This document shows positions 60,014 to 64,000 of a DNA stretch of 64,000 bases, in pieces (within the stretch, counting starts at the first letter, position 1; each line of letters starts with the position of its first letter). A model generated the notes under the pieces. It saw nothing but the letters and a program-made list of their open reading frames with translations, did no database searches and was not told the DNA's origin. The position numbers were made by a program, and so were the translations under genes. The DNA is taken from assembly GCA_050247075.1 (NCBI GenBank), contig JBFWUW010000008.1, positions 1 to 64,000 of the forward strand, read 5' to 3'. This DNA is from JBFWUW01 sp050247075 (GTDB taxonomy: Bacteria > Planctomycetota > Planctomycetia > Pirellulales > JBFWUW01).

Positions 60014-61843
60014 TCATGGCCGCGTTTCGGCGTGGGTTTTTCGTCCCGCCAGCAGCCAGGTCTGATTGCGGTGCAAGACCTCGATTTGTGGAGCAAAAAG
60101 CGCTTCCTCCGAGGCGGGGATTATCAGGTAGTCCCAAGTCTGTTTGAGCTGCTCCACATCAGCAAAGTCCGGCTTGTCAAACGAAGCAAAGAAGTCTTTC
60201 GCCGTTTGAACTCGCTGTTTTACCCGCGGCGTGTTGGCTCCATGTCCATAGTAGGGATCCAGTGCCGTATAGGTTGCCGACAGGTACGATAAGTCGAGAT
60301 CGGGGCAGACCAGCAGGCCGCGCAAGCGGCGTCGTTGGGCCGCTTGCAAGATGTCGTATCCGTCTGGCGTGAGGTAATAGGCATGCTTGGCAAAGGCCGA
60401 CTTCATGGCCACCCAGGCGGCATTGTCGCTACAAAACACCAGCGCCAGTCCGCCCAGCGCGGCCGCCAACGGCCAGCCCGCCAAGCGGGCTTGCAACCCG
60501 CGAATGGATTGCAGCAGCGATGGCCAGCCAATCAACAGCAGTGGCAGCCAGGTGTAGCCGCGCGTGAAGTGCAGGGGCTGGCGCGGTGCTAGAAATAGTT
60601 CGTGCTTGGAAAGCAGCAACGCCACGAGGAACGCCAACAGAAAAAAACAGGTCGATTCCGACAGATTTCGCCCGTCGCGCAGCAAGCGATGAATGGCCGG
60701 CGGCAAGACCAGCAGATGGGCCAGGATCAGTGCGTCCCAATCGAACGTCCATTCCATCGATTCCCAATACGCTTGCAGCTCTCGATGTTCGGGAAACTGC
60801 CGCAAATACCACAGGTAGTATCCCACGAAGGCGGCGCAGGCCGCCACAGCCATCAGCAGCCACAGATCCAGCCGCTGCCGTTTGACCGCGCAACGCAACC
60901 CAAACCAGGCCGTGATGATGGCCAGGTGCTCGGCACCCGAGAAGGGATGTGTCGCCGCGAGAACGCAAATGGCAGACAGCGCCAGCGCCGGGCGGCGCAC
61001 CACCACGGCCCACCAGGCAATTGCCACCAGCGCGTGGTAAATGGCCTCGGTGGGATAGAACAAATTGCGGCCCCAGTTCAAACACCAATCACCGTAAAAG
61101 GGATCACCAATGAACAGTTGGGCCAGCGAACCGTGCAGCGGCGGCCAAGCCAGGGCTTCCCACAGCACGAAAGCCCCGCCGCCCCACATCGCTAGCAGAA
61201 AACAGGGGAGCTCCCAGCGTCGGTCTTGCACCACGGCCGAAACCAGTTTGAACGTAAACAGCGAGCAGACCCAGCCTCCCAGTACGCCCAGGGTAAGCAG
61301 CCACAAGCCAGGATCGCACCCCAGCCATGTCACCCCAAAGCCTAACACCCAGATCAGCCAGTGGAAGTAGATCACCGGCGCATCGGGCCGCGGGTCGTAA
61401 GGGTTAGGATTCATGAAGCCATTGCCGCGTTCAAAAATATCGCGGCCGTTGGCCAGGTAGTAGGGTTGATCCGACTGCACAAAGCCGGTCGGCACGGTCC
61501 TTTCCAGCATGACAGCCGGATCGGCAAAATGTGCCACGTTGATCCACCAGAACGGCACCGCCGCATAGGCGGCCAACAGTATGGGCCAGCATCGCGAAAG
61601 CAGCGTGGGGGGAGTGACCTCTGCCCTCAGCCTGGTGTGCCATTGCCAGATCAATGGGGCCAAGCTCATGGTGGCCAATACCAGGCATAGCCAACGGCTG
61701 GTGCGAGCGGAAATATCCGCCGGCATTCCCAGCGGCCGATCGCCTTCCAGCGACAGCAAGTAAAATCCCAGGCCCGCCACCACGCTCAGTCCAAGACCGG
61801 CCAGACAGACGCGATAGGGCCAGGAAAGTGAGGAAAAACGCAT
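60014..61843 (-). CDS. Polytopic membrane protein, possible GT-C-like glycosyltransferase
   Basis: The 609-residue protein has about eleven to twelve hydrophobic segments and a soluble C-terminal part (about 490-609). The first large loop holds FVQSDQPYYLANGRDIFERG and FMNPNPYDPRPDAPVIYFHW; acidic residues after the first membrane helix and a long periplasmic loop are usual in GT-C-type transferases, but no diagnostic D-D or D-x-D signature can be claimed. The gene stops 157 bases before the cysteine desulfurase and starts 32 bases after the ABC-F stop on the same strand, so it may be co-transcribed with the latter. Function is open. Confidence 0.55.
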   Translation of the reverse strand: MRFSSLSWPYRVCLAGLGLSVVAGLGFYLLSLEGDRPLGMPADISARTSRWLCLVLATMSLAPLIWQWHTRLRAEVTPPTLLSRCWPILLAAYAAVPFWWINVAHFADPAVMLERTVPTGFVQSDQPYYLANGRDIFERGNGFMNPNPYDPRPDAPVIYFHWLIWVLGFGVTWLGCDPGLWLLTLGVLGGWVCSLFTFKLVSAVVQDRRWELPCFLLAMWGGGAFVLWEALAWPPLHGSLAQLFIGDPFYGDWCLNWGRNLFYPTEAIYHALVAIAWWAVVVRRPALALSAICVLAATHPFSGAEHLAIITAWFGLRCAVKRQRLDLWLLMAVAACAAFVGYYLWYLRQFPEHRELQAYWESMEWTFDWDALILAHLLVLPPAIHRLLRDGRNLSESTCFFLLAFLVALLLSKHELFLAPRQPLHFTRGYTWLPLLLIGWPSLLQSIRGLQARLAGWPLAAALGGLALVFCSDNAAWVAMKSAFAKHAYYLTPDGYDILQAAQRRRLRGLLVCPDLDLSYLSATYTALDPYYGHGANTPRVKQRVQTAKDFFASFDKPDFADVEQLKQTWDYLIIPASEEALFAPQIEVLHRNQTWLLAGRKTHAETRP

Positions 61844-61875
61844 GGTGTAACGGTAGAGCGAGAAAAAAAGTGCCC

Positions 61876-63828
61876 TCAGTTCAAGGCGCTAGCTTCTTCC
61901 CAATGCTCGTAGAGAGGTGGCAAGGCGGCCTGATGGGTGGCGATTTCGGCCTGAATCTGTTTGACCCGCGTGCCGTTGCGCAACACGTCGGGCTGCAAGA
62001 GTTGCTCTTGCAGCGTGGCCAGTTCGGTCTCGTGGCCGAAGATTTCGGCCTCGATATCGGCAACCTTGCGATAGGGAAACCGCCGCTTGGGCTTGCCCGA
62101 TTTGCCGCCCGATTCGGCCGCGGAGGAGGAGTTCTTCTTTTCGCTTGGCTTGTCGCCAGCCGGCTTATCTTTGTTCGCCGCTGCCGTGCCGGCTGCTTCA
62201 GCCGCCGATGTGGCTTCACCCGCCAGCCCCTGTTTGGCCAGGTAGAGGTACGTTTCGTAATTGCCTTGCAGCACCCGGAACCGGCCCGGCTCGACAATCA
62301 GCAGGTGATCGGCCACGCGGTTGACGAAGTAGCGGTCGTGGCTGACAAACAGCACCGTCCCCTCGAATTTAGCCAGCGAGCGCTCCAGGGCGTCGCGGGC
62401 CCACAGATCCAAATGGTTCGTCGGCTCGTCGAGAATCAAAAAATTAGGGTCAGCCGCAATCAGCCGGGCCAGCGCCGCGCGGCTCCGCTCACCGCCGCTA
62501 AGGCTGCCGACCTTCTTCATCACCAGGTCACCTGTCAGACCAAACCGGGCCAACAGGTCGCGCCGTTGGCGTTCGTTGAACTCCTTTTGCGGCGGCGGAC
62601 GAACCGCCTCGACCACCTCTGCGTCCTCGGCCAGGCCCGACAGCAACTGGTCGTAGTAGCCAATCCTGACACCCGTGCCGATGGTGGCCTGTCCGGCGTC
62701 GGGTTGAATCTCGCCGGTCAGGCAACGCAGCAGCGTTGTTTTGCCCGTGCCGTTCGGCCCTAAAATGCCCCACCGCTGGCCCCGTTCTATCTGAAAACTC
62801 AATCCGGCAAACAGGGGGCGGTCGAAGGCCTTGGCCAGGCCTTCCGCGCGCAGCACGATATCGCCGGTACGGTCCACATCGCCAAAGCCCATGCTGGGGG
62901 CGGTGATGGCCCGCGGCGGTTCCACGCGCTCCACCCGCTCTAGTTTCTTGCGGCGGTCTTCGGCCTGCGCGGCCTTCTGGCCGTAATGGTTGCGGCGAAT
63001 AAAGTCCTCGGTCTTGGCGATAAACTCCTGCTGTTTCTCGAACGTCCGTTGCTGCACTTCCAGCCGATCTGCTTTTTGCCGCCAATAGGCGCTGAAATTG
63101 CCCGCGTAGCTATCGACCGTGCCGCGAAACAGTTCCAACGTGCGGTTGGTGACTTTGTCCAAGAAATAGCGGTCGTGGCTGACGACGACCAACGCCTGGT
63201 CGGTCTCGGTCAAGAAGTTTTCCAGCCATTGCGTGGCCTCGATATCCAAATGGTTCGAAGGCTCGTCCAATAGCATTAGTTCCGGCTCGGCCAACAGCAG
63301 CTTGGCCAGCAACAAGCGGTTTTGCTGCCCGCCGCTGAGATGCTCCACCTGCTGGCCATACGCGGCCTGGGCAAAGCCCAGGCCGTCCAAGATGCGCTCG
63401 ATTTTGCGGTCCAGGTGGTAGGCGTCGTGGCGTTGCAATTCGTGCTGCAAATGGTCGAACCGCGCTGCCAGGCGCGCTCGGACGGCCTCATCGGCGGCCT
63501 GGCTCAAATCGTGGGCTGTCTGCTCGGCCTCCTTCACCAGCAGGGTGAATCGTTCGAGCGATCTGGAGGCTTCTTCCCATAGCGTGCGGCCGGGCGTAAA
63601 CCGCGGCTGTTGCTCCAGGTACTCCAGCCGGGCCGAGGCATGCAGTTCAAACGTGCCGCGGTCAGCCTCTTCCTGGCCCGCCAGAATGCGCAGCAGCGTG
63701 GTCTTGCCTGCCCCGTTGGGACCGACCAGTCCCACTCTTTCGCCGGGGCGCACCTCAAACGAAACCCCATCCAGAATCATCTGGGGACCGTAGTGTTTGC
63801 GAATATCGACGACGTTCAGCAGGATCAT
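61876..63828 (-). CDS. ABC-F family ATPase (Uup-like)
   Basis: The 650-residue soluble protein has two ABC domains: Walker A GPNGAGKTTLL and signature LSGGQQNRLLL in the first, GPNGTGKTTLL and LSGGERSRAAL in the second, both with intact LLDEPSNHLD- and ILDEPTNHLD-type Walker B. The linker between them (about 235-300, FSAYWRQKADRLEVQQRTFE) is the helical ABC-F arm. The C-terminus has a basic, Ala/Ser-rich linker and a coiled coil (about 585-645, IEAEIFGHETELATLQEQLL) as in Uup. Such proteins act on ribosomes or DNA structures; there are no membrane segments. The C-terminal coil favours the Uup group over EttA. Confidence 0.9.
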   Translation of the reverse strand: MILLNVVDIRKHYGPQMILDGVSFEVRPGERVGLVGPNGAGKTTLLRILAGQEEADRGTFELHASARLEYLEQQPRFTPGRTLWEEASRSLERFTLLVKEAEQTAHDLSQAADEAVRARLAARFDHLQHELQRHDAYHLDRKIERILDGLGFAQAAYGQQVEHLSGGQQNRLLLAKLLLAEPELMLLDEPSNHLDIEATQWLENFLTETDQALVVVSHDRYFLDKVTNRTLELFRGTVDSYAGNFSAYWRQKADRLEVQQRTFEKQQEFIAKTEDFIRRNHYGQKAAQAEDRRKKLERVERVEPPRAITAPSMGFGDVDRTGDIVLRAEGLAKAFDRPLFAGLSFQIERGQRWGILGPNGTGKTTLLRCLTGEIQPDAGQATIGTGVRIGYYDQLLSGLAEDAEVVEAVRPPPQKEFNERQRRDLLARFGLTGDLVMKKVGSLSGGERSRAALARLIAADPNFLILDEPTNHLDLWARDALERSLAKFEGTVLFVSHDRYFVNRVADHLLIVEPGRFRVLQGNYETYLYLAKQGLAGEATSAAEAAGTAAANKDKPAGDKPSEKKNSSSAAESGGKSGKPKRRFPYRKVADIEAEIFGHETELATLQEQLLQPDVLRNGTRVKQIQAEIATHQAALPPLYEHWEEASALN

Positions 63829-64000
63829 GTCTAAGGGGCGTACAGCGCGGCGGTTGGGGTGACTGTGGGCGATTCTCTTACAGCCGGCAGTCGCTGGCTA
63901 GCCCATTACCACGCCTTTCGCGGCCAGACAGGGACAAGTCGCGAGATCACCCCCCCGTTCCAGCCATTGGAAATTCGTTGGATTCGTTCGATTAGTGGTT

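Overview
The window reads as a planctomycete chromosome segment, most likely Pirellulales-like; the exact taxon is inference. The evidence is a secreted FG-GAP protein carrying the planctomycete LEPR export motif, a CxxCH heme protein of the PVC type, a small NPYQSP-motif membrane protein, an ECF sigma factor beside a giant Ser/Thr kinase with formylglycine-generating-enzyme (FGE)-like modules, and high GC with many long antisense open frames.

Left part (1-26.6 kb): a surface-polysaccharide locus cut up by transposons. It opens inside an IS66 element (tnpC partial, tnpB, tnpA) that sits in the tnpB of a second IS66-type element. The polysaccharide genes, mostly on the plus strand, are an AsnB-type amidotransferase, a sugar-nucleotide epimerase, an SGNH hydrolase, a second epimerase, a glycosyltransferase-like protein, a methyltransferase, a fused double glycosyltransferase, a second AsnB and a Wzm/Wzt-type ABC exporter. 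Two minus-strand genes for exported or membrane proteins with transglutaminase-like Cys-His-Asp cores lie among them. Three decayed transposons sit in the middle (9.9-15.6 kb), one nested inside another. A tRNA-Leu(CAG), whose 3' end faces the locus, marks the right border.

Centre (27-33.6 kb, minus strand): a TerC-family membrane protein; a retron-like reverse transcriptase with NAxxH, YADD and VTG motifs and an unusual N-terminal membrane anchor, preceded by a strongly structured leader; then a ceramidase-like secreted enzyme and a large PVC cytochrome, probably one operon.

Right part (33.8-64 kb): a YIDPGSG micro-protein with a two-domain methyltransferase, a membrane sulfatase-like protein, small membrane and proline-rich proteins, nadC, then an ECF sigma factor followed by a 2,693-residue protein. 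That protein joins an anti-sigma-type H-x3-C-x2-C motif, a Ser/Thr kinase, one membrane segment, a LamG-like domain and five tandem FGE-like modules that lack the first catalytic cysteine. Next come a Uma2-type nuclease, nhaA, a metallophosphoesterase, a squalene-cyclase-like repeat protein, two outer-membrane-type proteins, a cysteine desulfurase, a polytopic membrane protein and an ABC-F ATPase.

The two strongest candidates for something undescribed are the membrane-anchored retron-like RT with no separate effector gene, and the single-protein sigma/anti-sigma/kinase/degenerate-FGE array.
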